This document shows, in pieces, positions 48,711 to 58,762 of a DNA stretch of 64,000 bases. The position numbers were made by a program, and so were the translations under genes. Positions within the stretch are counted from its first letter, which is position 1; every line of letters starts with the position of its first letter. The stretch spans positions 1 to 64,000 of the forward strand of contig NZ_BJKB01000019.1 of assembly GCF_010725055.1 (NCBI RefSeq), given 5' to 3'. The stretch is from Gelidibacter japonicus. Its GTDB lineage: Bacteria > Bacteroidota > Bacteroidia > Flavobacteriales > Flavobacteriaceae. The notes under the pieces are model-generated. The model was not told where the DNA came from. It made no database searches and was given only the letters and a program-made list of their open reading frames with translations.

Positions 48711-49982
48711 CTATCGAGTTAAAAGTGAATTGCCAATGGCGCAACTCATGCAACGATTCTTATCACAATATTCTGTTTTAAGTTGAATCAATGCTTGAGA
48801 GGACAAGGCGGAATCTGAAACAGGTTTCAGATTATTAAAAGCTTTGATGATGGCATTCTGTTCAGAAGCAATTTTTTGGGCCATCAAAAGACACCATTCT
48901 GAGGCATGTTTTCCATGATGTTTCAAATAACAAAATCTCAATGGAATGACAGTATTGATCAACAACAGATCAATAAAACTTTTAGTTAAAGACTTCCTTG
49001 AATCTCGGGATGCTTTTTCAAATGTGAAATGTCTTTGCCAAAATTCAGAAGTGCTGACTTGGAACAATTCATATATCTCCTCAATGCTTTGTACAGTCAT
49101 TAATTTTGCGAACAAATTAGCATGTTGATGGTATAGCATTGCCAATTGTGACAATCTTATGGTAGGGAAATTTGGAGGACGCAATCTAAAGAATTGAAGT
49201 GGAATGACTTCATCATTTGACAAATTGAATTTCTGCTTAATAAAATGGTATTCTTTTGAAAGATTTTGAAAATATCCATTTTCGACATTGGAGTCCAATA
49301 ATCCCGATTGCCCAAAAAATAAAGCCTCCAATTGAAGTGGTTGTGTTTGCACTTTTCTAACAATTGTATAGTCAAAAGAATTGGCCATACTGAAAAATGC
49401 ATCACCGTTTACTTTCAACCCGAAGTTTTTAGCTAAAAGTTTAAACAAAACACTTTCCCAGTCATTTTTTGATGTATTTAAAAGATTTTCAATAGCTCCT
49501 GATTTTCGTTCAAGCCGTTCAATATACAACCGCTCTAACCAATTGGAAATCACAAAGTCATCAACTTCATCAAAATCCAATTCGCAATTAATCCATTTAT
49601 GCGACGACATCACAAGTTTTTGATAGTTCTTTAATACATTATGATGTATTAAGTTTCTTAATTCCAAGGTGGGTATTATGGAATTATCTTTTCTGAAAAT
49701 ATCCGTATCGTGTTCAAACACGACATGCAGGATGACATTGTCATACGCCACATCCATTTCATGGTTATGGACATACCAATCACTGGACTTGATATGAATT
49801 TCGACGTTACCAGCCCACATTTGTCCATCTATTTCAAGTTGCGCATTGAAAAAATCTGGACCACCGTTTGCATTGGGCTGTCCATTATCAAGCAAAGTAA
49901 TAGCTTCCCCAGTTTTTGTTTTCAATTTGGAGGTTTCAAACTTGTTAAACTGCCACACATAATGTAGAAAAGCTTCTTGCAT
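48711..49982 (-). CDS. DUF2851 family protein
   Basis: A 423-residue protein from the ATG at 49982 (MQEAFLHYVWQFNKFE), which is where family similarity starts; a longer frame begins at 50018. The N-terminal third has GEAITLLDNGQPNANGGPDF, WAGNVEIHIKSSDWYVHNHE and VILHVVFEHD, typical of DUF2851. The C-terminal end carries a cysteine cluster (CDKNRCMSCAIG) that could hold an Fe-S cluster or zinc. Function unknown; the N-terminal pattern (E-x-H-x-K near a D/N-rich turn) resembles nuclease folds, but that is inference. Confidence 0.82.
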   Translation of the reverse strand: MQEAFLHYVWQFNKFETSKLKTKTGEAITLLDNGQPNANGGPDFFNAQLEIDGQMWAGNVEIHIKSSDWYVHNHEMDVAYDNVILHVVFEHDTDIFRKDNSIIPTLELRNLIHHNVLKNYQKLVMSSHKWINCELDFDEVDDFVISNWLERLYIERLERKSGAIENLLNTSKNDWESVLFKLLAKNFGLKVNGDAFFSMANSFDYTIVRKVQTQPLQLEALFFGQSGLLDSNVENGYFQNLSKEYHFIKQKFNLSNDEVIPLQFFRLRPPNFPTIRLSQLAMLYHQHANLFAKLMTVQSIEEIYELFQVSTSEFWQRHFTFEKASRDSRKSLTKSFIDLLLINTVIPLRFCYLKHHGKHASEWCLLMAQKIASEQNAIIKAFNNLKPVSDSALSSQALIQLKTEYCDKNRCMSCAIGNSLLTR

Positions 49983-50068
49983 ATCTCTAAAAATAAGACA
50001 ATTACAAATTACTTTCACATAGATAGCAAATATTTTAAACAGTAAAAAAGTTTAGATCATAAAATACA

Positions 50069-50251
50069 CTACTGCTCAATACTTTCAGCATGGAAGCTCT
50101 CAACTTGTCCATCGGATATGGACACGGAAATTTGAATAGGGTTGCAACATACCTCACAGTCCTCTACGTAGCTTTGAAATGGGACGGAACAATCAATGAG
50201 CATTGATATATTTTCCCAGCAATAAGGACATTGGAAAAAATGTTCTTTCAT
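50069..50251 (-). CDS. CPXCG-motif small zinc-ribbon protein
   Basis: A 60-residue protein with C8-x2-C11 (CPYCWE) and C32-x2-C35 (CEVCC), the CPXCG zinc-ribbon pattern; the final glycine of the first box is replaced by tryptophan. The family is widespread in proteobacteria and Bacteroidota without known function. Five bases separate it from the ABC-F gene (stop 50257) on the same strand. Confidence 0.85.
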   Translation of the reverse strand: MKEHFFQCPYCWENISMLIDCSVPFQSYVEDCEVCCNPIQISVSISDGQVESFHAESIEQ

Positions 50252-50256
50252 TTTGC

Positions 50257-52164
50257 TTAACTCAAAAGTTCAAGTTCTTCATGAACAGATTCCCACTCTG
50301 CCATTAATTTGGTCAGTTTTTTCTTTTTAGTTTCGTATTGTTCAAAAAACTTCGGATCAGCAACCGTTTCATCATAATTGGTAGCAAGGGCGAGGTCCAT
50401 AATTTTGATGTCTTTTTCGTGCTGGGTGATCTTCGCTTCGACATTGCTCAATCTATTATTCAAAGATTTTAACTTTTTTTGATCTTCATAGGTTTGCTTA
50501 TTGGTTTCTTTAGGTTCAATCTTGACCACATCCCGTTTTTCAACTTCTCTTAAGTTTTCAACATTGCGCTGGTCTAAATAGAAATCAATGTCTCCTAAGT
50601 ACTCCTTGATTTTCTGATCTTTAAATTCGTATACACTATTTGTCAAGCCTTGAAGAAAATCCCTGTCATGCGATACTAAGATCAAAGTACCTTCAAATCG
50701 TTTTAAGGCTTCCTTCAACACATTCTTTGATTTAATATCCAAATGATTGGTAGGCTCATCCATTACCAAAACGTTAAATGGTTGCAACAATAGTTTCGCC
50801 AATGCCAATCTATTCCGTTCACCACCCGACAGTACCCGTACATATTTTTCGGCTTCATCTCCTCTAAAAAGAAAGGATCCTAAAATATCACGCACCTTAC
50901 TCCTGTTTTTTTCATTGGCGGCATCAATCATGGTGTCCAAAACTGATTTGCTGCCGTCTAAATATTCCGCTTGATTTTGGGCAAAATAACCGATCTGCAC
51001 ATTATGACCGAGTTTTAATTGGCCCTCGTGTTTCAATTCTCCAACAATAATTTTGGCTAGTGTCGATTTTCCCTGACCGTTTTGCCCTACAAAAGCAATC
51101 TTGCTTCCACGCTCAACATTTAGGTCGATATTTTTTAAAACTTGTAAATCGCCGTATTTTTTAGAAATTTGATGTGCTTCAACGACCACCTTCCCAGGAA
51201 TTACAGAAACAGGAAAGTTAAGTGTCATCACACTATTATCGTCTTCATCAACTTCAATCCGATCCATACGATCCAATTTCTTGATGAGTGATTGCGCCAT
51301 AGTCGCTTTAGAAGCCTTCGCCCGAAACTTTTCGATCAGCTTTTCAGTCTGCTCGATCTGTTTTTGCTGATTTTTCTGCGATGCCAATTGTTGCGTCTTC
51401 AGTTCGTTTCGAAGCACTAAATATTGAGAATACGGCTTTTTATAATCGTAAATCCTTCCTATTGAAATTTCAATGGTACGATTGGTCACATTATCCAAAA
51501 ACATCTTATCGTGCGATACAATGACGACTGCACCTCCATAATTCTTTAAGAAACTTTCGAGCCAAATGATGGATTCAATATCCAAATGGTTGGTAGGCTC
51601 ATCCAATAAAAGAATGTCGTTGTTTTGGAGTAATAACTTGGCAAGCTCAATCCGCATGCGCCATCCTCCTGAGAAAGTATCTGTTAGTTTATTAAAATCC
51701 TCACGTTTAAAACCTAAACCTTGAAGGATTTTCTCTGTTTCTCCCTGATAATTATACCCTCCAATGATTTCGTATTGGTGCTGAATGTCATTTACATCTA
51801 TCATCAGCTGATGATAAATATCGCTTTCATAATCTGTTCGTTCTACCAATTGATGATTGATATCGTCGATCTTGGCCTCCAACTCTTTAATCTCCTTGAA
51901 TGCTTCGTATGCCTCTTCAAGTACCGTCCTGCCTAAAACAAAATCAATATCCTGTTTCAAAAAACCAATACTCAAATTTTTATCTGCGGCAATTTGTCCA
52001 GAATCAGGTTCCATCTCCTTAGAAAGGATTTTGAGCATGGTTGACTTACCTGCTCCGTTTTTTCCGATCAGCCCAATCCTATCGCCAGCACCAAGCATGA
52101 ATGTGATATCTTCAAAAAGATATTCGCCTTGAAAAGAAATAGAAAGATTATGTATATTGAGCAT
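50257..52164 (-). CDS. ABC-F family ATPase
   Basis: A 635-residue protein with two ATP-binding cassettes: Walker A GKNGAGKST near residue 37 and GQNGQGKST near 360, signatures FSGGWRMR and LSGGERNR, and Walker B LLLDEPTNHLD and LVMDEPTNHLD, joined by a charged linker (about 240-310). The C-terminal coiled coil (about 565-635, KLKSLNNRLSNVEAKITQHE) and length fit the Uup/YfmR-like branch. These act on the ribosome, not as transporters. Divergent from DUF983. Confidence 0.92.
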   Translation of the reverse strand: MLNIHNLSISFQGEYLFEDITFMLGAGDRIGLIGKNGAGKSTMLKILSKEMEPDSGQIAADKNLSIGFLKQDIDFVLGRTVLEEAYEAFKEIKELEAKIDDINHQLVERTDYESDIYHQLMIDVNDIQHQYEIIGGYNYQGETEKILQGLGFKREDFNKLTDTFSGGWRMRIELAKLLLQNNDILLLDEPTNHLDIESIIWLESFLKNYGGAVVIVSHDKMFLDNVTNRTIEISIGRIYDYKKPYSQYLVLRNELKTQQLASQKNQQKQIEQTEKLIEKFRAKASKATMAQSLIKKLDRMDRIEVDEDDNSVMTLNFPVSVIPGKVVVEAHQISKKYGDLQVLKNIDLNVERGSKIAFVGQNGQGKSTLAKIIVGELKHEGQLKLGHNVQIGYFAQNQAEYLDGSKSVLDTMIDAANEKNRSKVRDILGSFLFRGDEAEKYVRVLSGGERNRLALAKLLLQPFNVLVMDEPTNHLDIKSKNVLKEALKRFEGTLILVSHDRDFLQGLTNSVYEFKDQKIKEYLGDIDFYLDQRNVENLREVEKRDVVKIEPKETNKQTYEDQKKLKSLNNRLSNVEAKITQHEKDIKIMDLALATNYDETVADPKFFEQYETKKKKLTKLMAEWESVHEELELLS

Positions 52165-52248
52165 TTTTTGTAAGTATTGTTACTAAACAATGGTTTTAAA
52201 AACCTTAATTTTGTTTTTTATTAGGAAATGCAAAAGTAATCAATTACC

Positions 52249-52647
52249 ATGATAAAAAAAGGAAGTAAGTTGTATAGTATTTTAACCGGTAAATGTCCAA
52301 AATGCCATGAGGAATCTATGTACGTTAATCCAAACCCTTTTGTTTTGATGGACATCTTAAAAATTCGTGAAAGATGTAGCAACTGCAACACGAAGTACCG
52401 TATGGAGCCGTCATTCTTCTTTGGGGCTATGTACGTCAGTTATGGGGTTGGCGTGGCTTTTTCAGTTGCTGCTTTTGTAATTAGCTACCTTATTTTAGGT
52501 CTAAGCTTAACCACATCATTCATTGCAATTATTGTAACACTCGTCGTTTTTATGCCGTTTATCATGCGGGTATCACGGAATATATGGATCAATCTTTTTA
52601 TGAACTACGATGAGACTTTGGCTGATCGGACCAAAAAACAACTCTAA
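52249..52647 (+). CDS. DUF983 family membrane protein
   Basis: A 132-residue protein. The N-terminal zinc-ribbon-like part has GKCPKCHEESMY and RCSNCNTKYRMEPSFFFGAM, and two membrane helices follow (YGVGVAFSVAAFVISYLILG, then TSFIAIIVTLVVFMPFIMRV). This is the DUF983 arrangement. In some bacteria these genes sit beside cytochrome oxidase genes; here the neighbours are an ABC-F gene and an FAD oxidoreductase, so there is no strong hint. Single plus-strand gene in a minus-strand region. Confidence 0.88.
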   Translation: MIKKGSKLYSILTGKCPKCHEESMYVNPNPFVLMDILKIRERCSNCNTKYRMEPSFFFGAMYVSYGVGVAFSVAAFVISYLILGLSLTTSFIAIIVTLVVFMPFIMRVSRNIWINLFMNYDETLADRTKKQL

Positions 52648-52680
52648 TACTTCCACAATCAAAATACAGTTTTGAGATCT

Positions 52681-53727
52681 TTATATCTGAAAACGCTTGA
52701 TATCTATTTCAGCATCTAGGGGCTGTCCATTCAGCAAATGTAAAAACAACTGTTTCGCCACATAAGGCCCTATCATCACACCACGTGTTCCCAAACCATT
52801 TAAGATGGCCATGTTTTTGTGCTTGGAGTGCGTCCCAACTAGGGGTCTTCTGTCTTTAACTGTAGGTCGAATTCCCGCCATCTGATTGACTAATTCATAA
52901 TCGCAATGGATGATGTTTTCGAATTTTTCGAGCAATTCGTTTTTTGCTTCTTCCGTAATCTCATGGGTTTTGTCCTCCCAATTATAGGTTGCGCCTACAG
53001 AATAGCAATCGTCATTTTCTGGAACCACAAATACTGAGGATTTCAAAATAAAATCCATTTTTAAGTCTGGCGCTTTGATGGTCAACACCTCTCCTTTCAC
53101 AACATTCAATGGGAGATACTCAAAAAACGGATTTTTAACCATCCCATATCCTTCAGCAAAAACAATAAACTTGGCATTAAGGTTTTTATAACTAAGGCTT
53201 TTCTCTTGCATAGACAGCAATGAATAATCAAAAGTTTCATTGCTATAGCTATTGATTGTTCTTAAAAAGAGCTTATAATGATTTAATAATGTTGATGTAT
53301 CGATACGACCCGTATCATGGACTTCACCAAAACCAAAAGGGGCATCTATTGCAGGATTTTCGTTTTTGATGACCTTTGGGGAGAGGAAAGCTTCCAATGC
53401 AGGATTATCAGAAGCGTTGAACCAATCATTTTGTTCTTCAACGGATGTAAATCTTCTATAAACAGGTAGTTTATAATCTAATTTCACACCCAATAGATTT
53501 TCCAAATCTTCATAAAAATCCCAGGCCATCTCCAATTGCTCCTTGGCTTTCCATACCTCTGTGAAACGCTTCAAAATAACCGGGTTATACAAACCTGCAG
53601 CAACTATTGAAGATTGTTGGGATTGATCGTCAAAAACAACAAATGATTTATCATGTGCCCGCAGTTCTTCACAAAAAGACACGCCAGCCAATCCACAACC
53701 TACAATGAGATAATCGACTTCTTTCAT
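52681..53727 (-). CDS. FAD-dependent oxidoreductase (DAO family)
   Basis: A 348-residue protein with a Rossmann FAD-binding start (YLIVGCGLAGVSFCEELRAH) and the D-amino-acid-oxidase/glycine-oxidase body: ILKRFTEVWKAKEQLEMAWD, VKGEVLTIKAPDL and near the end GIRPTVKDRRPLVGTHSKHK with LNGLGTRGVMIGPYVAKQLF. This family removes amino or imino hydrogen from amines or hydroxy-acids; the substrate is unknown. It lies downstream of gldN on the same strand, beyond the gldN terminator, so it is a separate unit. Confidence 0.85.
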   Translation of the reverse strand: MKEVDYLIVGCGLAGVSFCEELRAHDKSFVVFDDQSQQSSIVAAGLYNPVILKRFTEVWKAKEQLEMAWDFYEDLENLLGVKLDYKLPVYRRFTSVEEQNDWFNASDNPALEAFLSPKVIKNENPAIDAPFGFGEVHDTGRIDTSTLLNHYKLFLRTINSYSNETFDYSLLSMQEKSLSYKNLNAKFIVFAEGYGMVKNPFFEYLPLNVVKGEVLTIKAPDLKMDFILKSSVFVVPENDDCYSVGATYNWEDKTHEITEEAKNELLEKFENIIHCDYELVNQMAGIRPTVKDRRPLVGTHSKHKNMAILNGLGTRGVMIGPYVAKQLFLHLLNGQPLDAEIDIKRFQI

Positions 53728-53915
53728 AGTAACAAAAATATAGAAGTTTACTGAGTATTAAGGACTATTTCTCAGAAGAATTGGCTCTTCAGCCTGCTTA
53801 TCGCCAAACCGATCATAAATCACCTGTTCCTATTACAGATTTCAATAACTAAAAAAACATCGAACTTAAAATGCCTTCAAAAATGCACAACCCTTATGTT
53901 CAGAACAGGTGAAGA

Positions 53916-53950
53916 AACAAAAAACGCCCACTTGAAATAGTGAGCGTTTT
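53916..53950 (-). terminator. Terminator after gldN
   Basis: On the minus strand AACGCTCACT, a loop atttca and AGTGGGCGTT (one G-U pair) with six T residues, about 22 bases past the gldN stop. A good Rho-independent terminator for the gldKLMN transcript. Confidence 0.8.
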
Positions 53951-53971
53951 AGTTCTTTCAGAGCGCATAGT

Positions 53972-54871
53972 TTAATACGCCCACATATCTTGTTCGAAAT
54001 CTCTAATCTTATCTTTGATACGATCAGATTCCAAGAGCTGCATTAATGCATTGTCAGCAACGTATGTGTTGACTTCTCTGTCGCCATAAACGTTTTCTTC
54101 TTTATACATATAGCCATTGAATCGTCTTGAATTCAACAAATGGTCAAACGAAAACGGCATAGCACTATTTTTGTTGTTGAAGGCTTTAGCTTCATGCAAG
54201 ATATTTCTTGCCTCTGGATAAAACACCCAAAACAACGCAATTGGTTCTTTATTGGCCTCATCATCTGAGTCAATAAAGTTGACATCAGGTGCAGCTGGGG
54301 CAATACCTAGAAGCCTATATTTCAATTCACCTTGTCGTTTATCAAAATACCATAAGCCTTTTATTAGATAAGCTGTGATATCATATGATTGAATATCTCG
54401 CTTGACAATATATTCAGGAGACACAAACCCTTCTGAATTGTATTGTTGGTATCCTATATCCAAAGTATCTGTCTTAGACATTATAGCTTGAATATCTGCT
54501 GGCTTACGTTTTGTGGTAAAATATGAATCGTCATAAACGTTTTCAATATTTCCCTCTCTTACGTTTTTCCATAGTACGTCAAATAATGAGCGTCTGTTGG
54601 CACCAATATTATTGGTGTCAATTGGATAATATAATGGAAAGTTGACACGCTCATCAAGAACAACTTTTTCCCAAGTCATTTTTGAAAACATGATATCCCT
54701 ATCATCAACATAACCGTATTCAAGCGGTCTGTCATTATCCAATATCTTTTGAGCTTCAGACTTTATACCAATTTCTTGTGGCGTCTTTGCGTTGAGCAAG
54801 TTGGTTTGACCCACTGAACTCACTGCAAACACCATACTTAAAACGGTTAATAAACAATATTTTAATTTCAT
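53972..54871 (-). CDS. gldN: Gliding motility / type IX secretion protein GldN
   Basis: A 299-residue periplasmic protein from the ATG at 54871 (MKLKYCLLTVLSMVFAVSSVGQ, signal peptide). Family segments: RDIMFSKMTWEKVVLDERVN, NRRSLFDVLWKNVREG, ALFWVFYPEARNILHEAKAF, and the end QDMWAY. GldN (PorN) associates with the GldK ring on the periplasmic side of the outer membrane. Last of gldK-gldL-gldM-gldN; the 68-base gap to gldM has no terminator. Confidence 0.92.
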   Translation of the reverse strand: MKLKYCLLTVLSMVFAVSSVGQTNLLNAKTPQEIGIKSEAQKILDNDRPLEYGYVDDRDIMFSKMTWEKVVLDERVNFPLYYPIDTNNIGANRRSLFDVLWKNVREGNIENVYDDSYFTTKRKPADIQAIMSKTDTLDIGYQQYNSEGFVSPEYIVKRDIQSYDITAYLIKGLWYFDKRQGELKYRLLGIAPAAPDVNFIDSDDEANKEPIALFWVFYPEARNILHEAKAFNNKNSAMPFSFDHLLNSRRFNGYMYKEENVYGDREVNTYVADNALMQLLESDRIKDKIRDFEQDMWAY

Positions 54872-54939
54872 CTTTTTAATTATTATTTGGGACATTAATA
54901 TCTTGATAGTATAACGGGATAACTGTTCCTAAATTATAT

Positions 54940-56475
54940 TTAGTTTGATATTTCAATAAATACTGGCGATGCAGGAAGCAACTTAATACTGCTGTTTCCT
55001 TTAATCTCAGATTTAATTTCAAAGATCTGTACGCCGTCACCTCTTGAAGCTTTACGCAACGCACTTCGTGCTTGATCATTCATTTTATTCCCATTAACCG
55101 TAACTGTTGGTTGGCCTGGGACCTTGATTTTAAATGAGGTCACATTGATATCCAAATCGAAATCAAAGTCGAATAGTTTAGCGTTGACGGTAGCAATTTC
55201 CACATTGGATTTCGGCAAGCTAATATTATCAGCTTGTCCCGCAATGGTACCTGATGGTTTTGGAATATCCTTGATTCTGAAGGTCGATCTATCGCTGACC
55301 TTAGAGCCATCAGGAAGTGTTCCCGTAACATTAATGGTTACGTCTTTTCCTGCACTTGGTCTCATAACATATTTCCCACCACCTTTGGAAACTAAACCTG
55401 GAGCGGTTGCTGTGACATTGTTATCAGAAACACCGGCAAATGAAATAGTCATTGGATTATCAACACCTCTATACACCACATTCATCTTATCGGCTGAAAT
55501 AGTCGCAGAATTTGGTTTAGGAACAACTGCGTATTTACTAATAATAGGGATCTCAACGATTTCATCACCCTCTTTAAACTGCATGGTTCCTTTAATATCG
55601 CGCTCACCTACAGCACCTGCAGGGAAATCGAGCATGACTTGACCTTGTTCAACATTATCCAATTCTCTACCATTGATAACGATCTTTTCAAAGTTAAGCG
55701 TATTGTCAAAACGACCTAGTACCACTTTTCCTTTGAAATTCTCACCACTAAAGAATGCGGTTTTATCAGGGATTACGATTGCTGAATAATTTTTCATGGA
55801 TAATTGTTTCACCTGCTCACCGGCCAACATATTAGATAATACTTCAGATTCTATAGTTTTAACATCGGCTTGCATTTGTGTAAGCTTAGTTAAAGATGCC
55901 ACCATTGGGAAGCCTTCAAAGTGATAGGTTAACCATCCCTTTTTGATGCCCTCTTTGGTCGTTTCATCATTGGTTGAGAATTTCTTAATGATATCGTCCT
56001 GGATCTCCTTATTGTCCTCGCCCAATATCTGAATCACACCTTCTCTATAGGTTTTGATATTATCAATAAACTCTTGCCCAGCTTTTGTCATTTTATCACC
56101 GTTGAACCATTTCTCGTCAAGAAAATCGGTTCTATCCATTTCCTCGTAGTTCTTTGGATCTTTAACGGATTTTAACAATCCACCTTTAACAGATTCTATA
56201 TAAGCATAAAAATCAGTTGAAAGTTTGTCAATGGCATCTGCCTTCGCTTTTATTGGTTGATATTTAGCCGGTTGCTCTTCAGCCTTTGCAGCTAAACCTT
56301 CCATAAATGCAGCGTTGCGAATCGCAGCCGATGCATTAGAATCAGTGATTCTTTCGTTCATTAACCCAAATGCCGACAGCACTTCTTTAGACATATTAAG
56401 TGCCATCATTGCGATAAACACCAAATACATAAGGTTAATCATTTTTTGTCTTGGGGATAATTTTCCTCCTGCCAT
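54940..56475 (-). CDS. gldM: Gliding motility / type IX secretion motor protein GldM
   Basis: A 511-residue protein with a short cytoplasmic start (MAGGKLSPRQK), one membrane helix (MINLMYLVFIAMMALNMS), and a long periplasmic part that in known structures folds into four domains (D1-D4) reaching toward the outer membrane. The D4 end reads PASPVFIEISN. With GldL it forms the proton-driven motor of type IX secretion. GldM is preceded by gldL at 46 bases and followed by gldN. Confidence 0.95.
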   Translation of the reverse strand: MAGGKLSPRQKMINLMYLVFIAMMALNMSKEVLSAFGLMNERITDSNASAAIRNAAFMEGLAAKAEEQPAKYQPIKAKADAIDKLSTDFYAYIESVKGGLLKSVKDPKNYEEMDRTDFLDEKWFNGDKMTKAGQEFIDNIKTYREGVIQILGEDNKEIQDDIIKKFSTNDETTKEGIKKGWLTYHFEGFPMVASLTKLTQMQADVKTIESEVLSNMLAGEQVKQLSMKNYSAIVIPDKTAFFSGENFKGKVVLGRFDNTLNFEKIVINGRELDNVEQGQVMLDFPAGAVGERDIKGTMQFKEGDEIVEIPIISKYAVVPKPNSATISADKMNVVYRGVDNPMTISFAGVSDNNVTATAPGLVSKGGGKYVMRPSAGKDVTINVTGTLPDGSKVSDRSTFRIKDIPKPSGTIAGQADNISLPKSNVEIATVNAKLFDFDFDLDINVTSFKIKVPGQPTVTVNGNKMNDQARSALRKASRGDGVQIFEIKSEIKGNSSIKLLPASPVFIEISN

Positions 56476-56521
56476 TTCTAAATAGTTTTTAGTTGTTGAT
56501 TTGGTTAAACTCTACTAATTA

Positions 56522-57157
56522 CTAATTAGATCTGTTCATTGCAGAAAGCATTCCACCATAAACACCATTTAATGATGAAAGGTTAGAGGCTAACGATTGC
56601 ATTTGATCTTTTAGCTTAGTGGCATTTTCAACAGCTTCTTCGTTGATAGCTGCTTGACGACTTGCAGAATCCATCTGAAGTTTATAAAGACTGTTCAATG
56701 ATTCCATTTGAGCAGCAGCCAATGACATTTCCTCACTATACTTTCTTGTAGCAGCCATAGAATCAACAGTTGGACTGATTCCTTTTGCGGCACCTTCAAA
56801 ACTTTTGATACTGTTGCCTAAACTGGCCATTAACTCGCCATCAATTTTTGCATCTTTAAGCAATTCATCCAATTTTTTAGATAAAAGACCTTCAGCATCT
56901 TTTGGTTGTTCTTTCTTTAAGTTTAAGGATTGACCTCCAGCCAATTCAGGATATACTAACGACCAGTCCAGATCGTCATCAATCGGTTCAAAGGCGGAAA
57001 CAGCGAATACAATGGACTCTGTTATCAGACCGATGATCAGCATCGTGTTACCATAAGGCCAGTGCATGATTTTAAAAAGTGCACCAAGGATTACAATTGC
57101 GGCTCCTAAGCCGTAAGTCATAACCATAATTCTTTTTCGTGTTCTTGATTGTGCCAT
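56522..57157 (-). CDS. gldL: Gliding motility / type IX secretion motor protein GldL
   Basis: A 211-residue inner-membrane protein with two helices at the start (about 10-30 and 35-55: MVMTYGLGAAIVILGALFKI and NTMLIIGLITESIVFAVSAF, the second carrying the conserved glutamate E that is thought to carry protons), then a cytoplasmic alpha-helical part (about 60-211). H-W-P-Y-G between the helices is typical. Partner of GldM in the motor. Sixty-three bases after gldK. Confidence 0.95.
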   Translation of the reverse strand: MAQSRTRKRIMVMTYGLGAAIVILGALFKIMHWPYGNTMLIIGLITESIVFAVSAFEPIDDDLDWSLVYPELAGGQSLNLKKEQPKDAEGLLSKKLDELLKDAKIDGELMASLGNSIKSFEGAAKGISPTVDSMAATRKYSEEMSLAAAQMESLNSLYKLQMDSASRQAAINEEAVENATKLKDQMQSLASNLSSLNGVYGGMLSAMNRSN

Positions 57158-57220
57158 AATGTTTGTTTTTAGTTAAGTTAAAATAAGTAGATTAATATTT
57201 AGTTTTGGTTGTTAAACTGT

Positions 57221-58597
57221 TTAATTTTTATTTGTTGCTGCATTTGCAGTGATATCGGTACCCATATAATCCTGTACCGTTCTAAAACCGATATAGCTAC
57301 GTGCCGAGTCGGCATACTCATAATCTCTAGAACTTACCTGTAAGAAATATGCGACATCTTTCCATGAACCGCCCCTTACCACTTTACGTTGGTTGTTTGG
57401 ATCATTTACGTTAGGGTTAATGGTGGACATGTATTCATAGGATGCTGGGTCATAAGATCCCTGAACCCATTCTGAAACGTTCCCAGCCATATTGTATAAG
57501 TTATAATCATTCGGCTCGTAAGACTTTGCCTCTACGGTATACAATGCCATATCTGCAGCATAGTCACCACGCAACGGTTTAAAGTTTGCCAAGAAACAGC
57601 CTCTATCATTCAATGCATAAGGACCACCCCAAGGATATGTTGCTCCTTGCAAACCGCCTCTTGCTGCATATTCCCATTCGGCCTCTGAAGGTAATCTAAA
57701 TGAATTAACATTAGGTTTTCCTTTACTCTTTTGATGCGCGTTTTTATACAATGTTCTCCAATTACAGAACGCATTGGCTTGCTTCCAAGAAACACCAACT
57801 ACAGGATATGCACCGTAAGCTTCATGCCAAAAGTAATCGTTGTGCATTGGCTCATTGTATGAATAAGCGAAATCTCTGATCCAGGTTGTAGTGTCAGGGT
57901 AAATTTCAACTTCTTCGGTAATCAATACGTCCTTACGTTTTAAGTTTCTATTCTTTGCAGCCTTTTGGATATCCATATAGGTGTATTTGAATTTAAACTT
58001 CTTGACATCCCAAGTACGCTGTCCATTGTACGATTCTTCCAAAGGCAAGTACATTGAGTCCATAACTTCAGCATAGTACTCGTCAGGATACTTATTGGTG
58101 TCAAAGATCAACTTCACCTTTTTATTTAAAGGTCGACCTTCATAACCAGTAGGGCCTAAACCACTATAGTTATCATACATATACTTTTCGTACACAGTCA
58201 TGTTATCTGGGTCAGCATCTTTAAATGCAAATTCTCCAGTACCTCCATCTCCAGGAGTCAGACCAAAATCATCTGCGATAATCGCTAATTTGGTTCTAAT
58301 AGTAGAATCTCTTACCCAGTTGACGAACTGACGGTACTCACTATTCGTGATTTCAGTTTCGTCCATGTAAAAGGCTCTTACTGTAACAGTTTTGGTTGGG
58401 GCATCTTGAATACCTGCCAAATCATCATCAGATTTACCCATAATGAATGATCCTCCAGGGACAAGTGTCATTCCGTAAGGCTTTTCTGGATGCCATTTCT
58501 TTCCTTTAACTCCTACTAGTTCTCCTCTGTCTCCAGAATTACAACTAGCCAATAGAGCTAAAACAGCGGTTAATAAAGCGAACTTCTTCATATTCAT
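57221..58597 (-). CDS. gldK: Gliding motility / type IX secretion lipoprotein GldK
   Basis: A 458-residue lipoprotein (MNMKKFALLTAVLALLASC; the lipobox Cys is residue 19) with a sulfatase-modifying-factor (FGE) domain: MTLVPGGSFIMGKSDDDLAG, FYMDETEITNSEYRQFVNWV, PVVGVSWKQANAFCNW, and the end WVQGSYDPASYEYM and SYIGFRTV. GldK makes the ring under the outer membrane with GldN. An alternative start two codons in (MKK) is equally good. First gene of gldKLMN. Upstream on the minus strand a TATGTTTA box near 58655 may be a weak -7 promoter element. Confidence 0.94.
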   Translation of the reverse strand: MNMKKFALLTAVLALLASCNSGDRGELVGVKGKKWHPEKPYGMTLVPGGSFIMGKSDDDLAGIQDAPTKTVTVRAFYMDETEITNSEYRQFVNWVRDSTIRTKLAIIADDFGLTPGDGGTGEFAFKDADPDNMTVYEKYMYDNYSGLGPTGYEGRPLNKKVKLIFDTNKYPDEYYAEVMDSMYLPLEESYNGQRTWDVKKFKFKYTYMDIQKAAKNRNLKRKDVLITEEVEIYPDTTTWIRDFAYSYNEPMHNDYFWHEAYGAYPVVGVSWKQANAFCNWRTLYKNAHQKSKGKPNVNSFRLPSEAEWEYAARGGLQGATYPWGGPYALNDRGCFLANFKPLRGDYAADMALYTVEAKSYEPNDYNLYNMAGNVSEWVQGSYDPASYEYMSTINPNVNDPNNQRKVVRGGSWKDVAYFLQVSSRDYEYADSARSYIGFRTVQDYMGTDITANAATNKN

Positions 58598-58762
58598 ATA
58601 AACTCGAGGTTAAATTATTTAGTCTTAAATGTTCAGTTTGATATTTTTGAGGGAGTAAACATATCTATATATTTTTTAAAAAACAATCTTTTTTTCATTT
58701 TTTTTGCATTTCATCCCAAAAAGGATGCGTTTCATCGAGGAAACGAGCAGCTATGAAACCAA

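Noticed and set aside
53822-53911. Widely spaced inverted repeat CACCTGTTC / GAACAGGTG in the gldN downstream region.
   Set aside because: The 72-base spacing and lack of other features make a functional role hard to support; may be chance.
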